5,467 nt of DNA from contig JAKLPX010000207.1 in the NCBI GenBank assembly GCA_022013635.1, positions 1-5,467 of the forward strand. The letters are read 5' to 3'. The notes beneath the pieces were generated by a model. It did no database searches and was not told where the DNA came from. It saw only the letters and a program-made list of their open reading frames with translations. This stretch comes from Candidatus Delongbacteria bacterium. GTDB lineage: Bacteria > UBA4055. Positions 5,122 to 5,467 of the stretch are shown one piece after another (within the stretch, counting starts at the first letter, position 1; every line of letters begins with the position of its first letter). The position numbers and the translations under genes are program-made.

Positions 5122-5467
5122 ATGACTAACTACATTTACCCGATATTGATACCGATAGCATTTTTTCTCGGTCTGTTATTTTTTAAATGGCGAACGGAAA
5201 GTAAAATCGGAAGGGCAAAATCCCATGCCGAACAAATCAGATCAGAAGCGAGAAAAGAAGCCGAAATGATTTTAAAAGATTCTCAGGCTAATTTTTTAAA
5301 AGAGGAAATCAAGATAAAAGATCAAATCTCGAAAGAAAAAGATAAATTCGAAGAAGAGATGAGAAAAAAAGAAAACGAAATTTTCAAAGAGCAATTACAT
5401 ATAAAAGATAAAGAGAACAATATCAAACAACAGGTTGATGAAATTACTAAAAAAGAAAAAGAGATTA
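5122..5467 (+). CDS. rny: Ribonuclease Y, N-terminal fragment
   Basis: The frame is open for 115 codons to the window edge. RNase Y is a membrane-anchored endoribonuclease that begins mRNA decay. Residues 5-22 (IYPILIPIAFFLGLLFFK) are a single transmembrane helix, followed at once by basic residues, which fits a cytoplasmic C-terminus. From residue 26 a long charged coiled coil follows with the RNase Y pattern: AKSHAEQIRSEARKEAEMIL at 32-51, then the alternating Lys/Glu repeats LKEEIKIKDQISKEKDKF. The KH domain and the HD catalytic domain lie beyond the window, so identity rests on the N-terminal plan. Another membrane-anchored coiled-coil protein is possible but less likely given the alanine-rich start and family-like repeats. 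The gene has its own 5' region after the structured RNA and may be transcribed separately from zapA. Confidence 0.85.
   Translation, partial: MTNYIYPILIPIAFFLGLLFFKWRTESKIGRAKSHAEQIRSEARKEAEMILKDSQANFLKEEIKIKDQISKEKDKFEEEMRKKENEIFKEQLHIKDKENNIKQQVDEITKKEKEI

Overview
This AT-rich bacterial window holds a four-gene tRNA cluster followed, on the same strand, by a compact run of housekeeping genes: pheS, pheT, a small coiled-coil gene, zapA, a structured RNA that looks like 6S RNA, and the start of rny (ribonuclease Y). A divergent gene, the N-terminus of a Ser/Thr protein kinase, runs off the left edge on the minus strand. No mobile element, CRISPR array or phage gene is visible.

Layout. 1-158 (minus): start of a Hanks-type kinase. 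159-307: short divergent promoter region with a plausible sigma70-like promoter facing each way. 308-674: tRNA-Gly(GCC), tRNA-Cys(GCA), tRNA-Leu(TAA), an intrinsic terminator hairpin, then tRNA-Gly(CCC). None of the four encodes its 3' CCA. 675-752: leader of pheS with two tandem TTGACT boxes. 753-4161: pheS and pheT, encoding both subunits of phenylalanyl-tRNA synthetase. 4177-4833: a 126-residue coiled-coil protein, possibly ZapB-like, and ZapA, an FtsZ-ring regulator. 4834-5121: a 288-base non-coding stretch with a roughly 180-nt RNA closed by a long-range helix of about 21 bp, then the rny leader. 5122-5467: membrane anchor and first coiled coil of RNase Y, cut by the window edge.

Organism. 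Kinase, RNase Y, a zinc-knuckle PheS and the order pheST - coiled coil - zapA - RNA - rny, with low GC and both SD-led and SD-less starts, suggest a low-GC lineage near the Bacteroidota/Chlorobi/Ignavibacteria (FCB) side of the tree. This is an inference from gene content and order, and the phylum is not settled by the sequence.

How the genes fit together. The left half is translation supply: tRNAs and a tRNA synthetase. The right half couples cell division (ZapA and a probable partner) to RNA-level control (6S-like RNA on RNA polymerase, RNase Y on mRNA decay). Spacings of 12 to 22 bases from pheS through zapA indicate one operon. The most interesting items are the unlabelled structured RNA between zapA and rny, the coiled-coil partner candidate next to zapA, and the terminator placed inside the tRNA cluster in front of a duplicated glycine tRNA.
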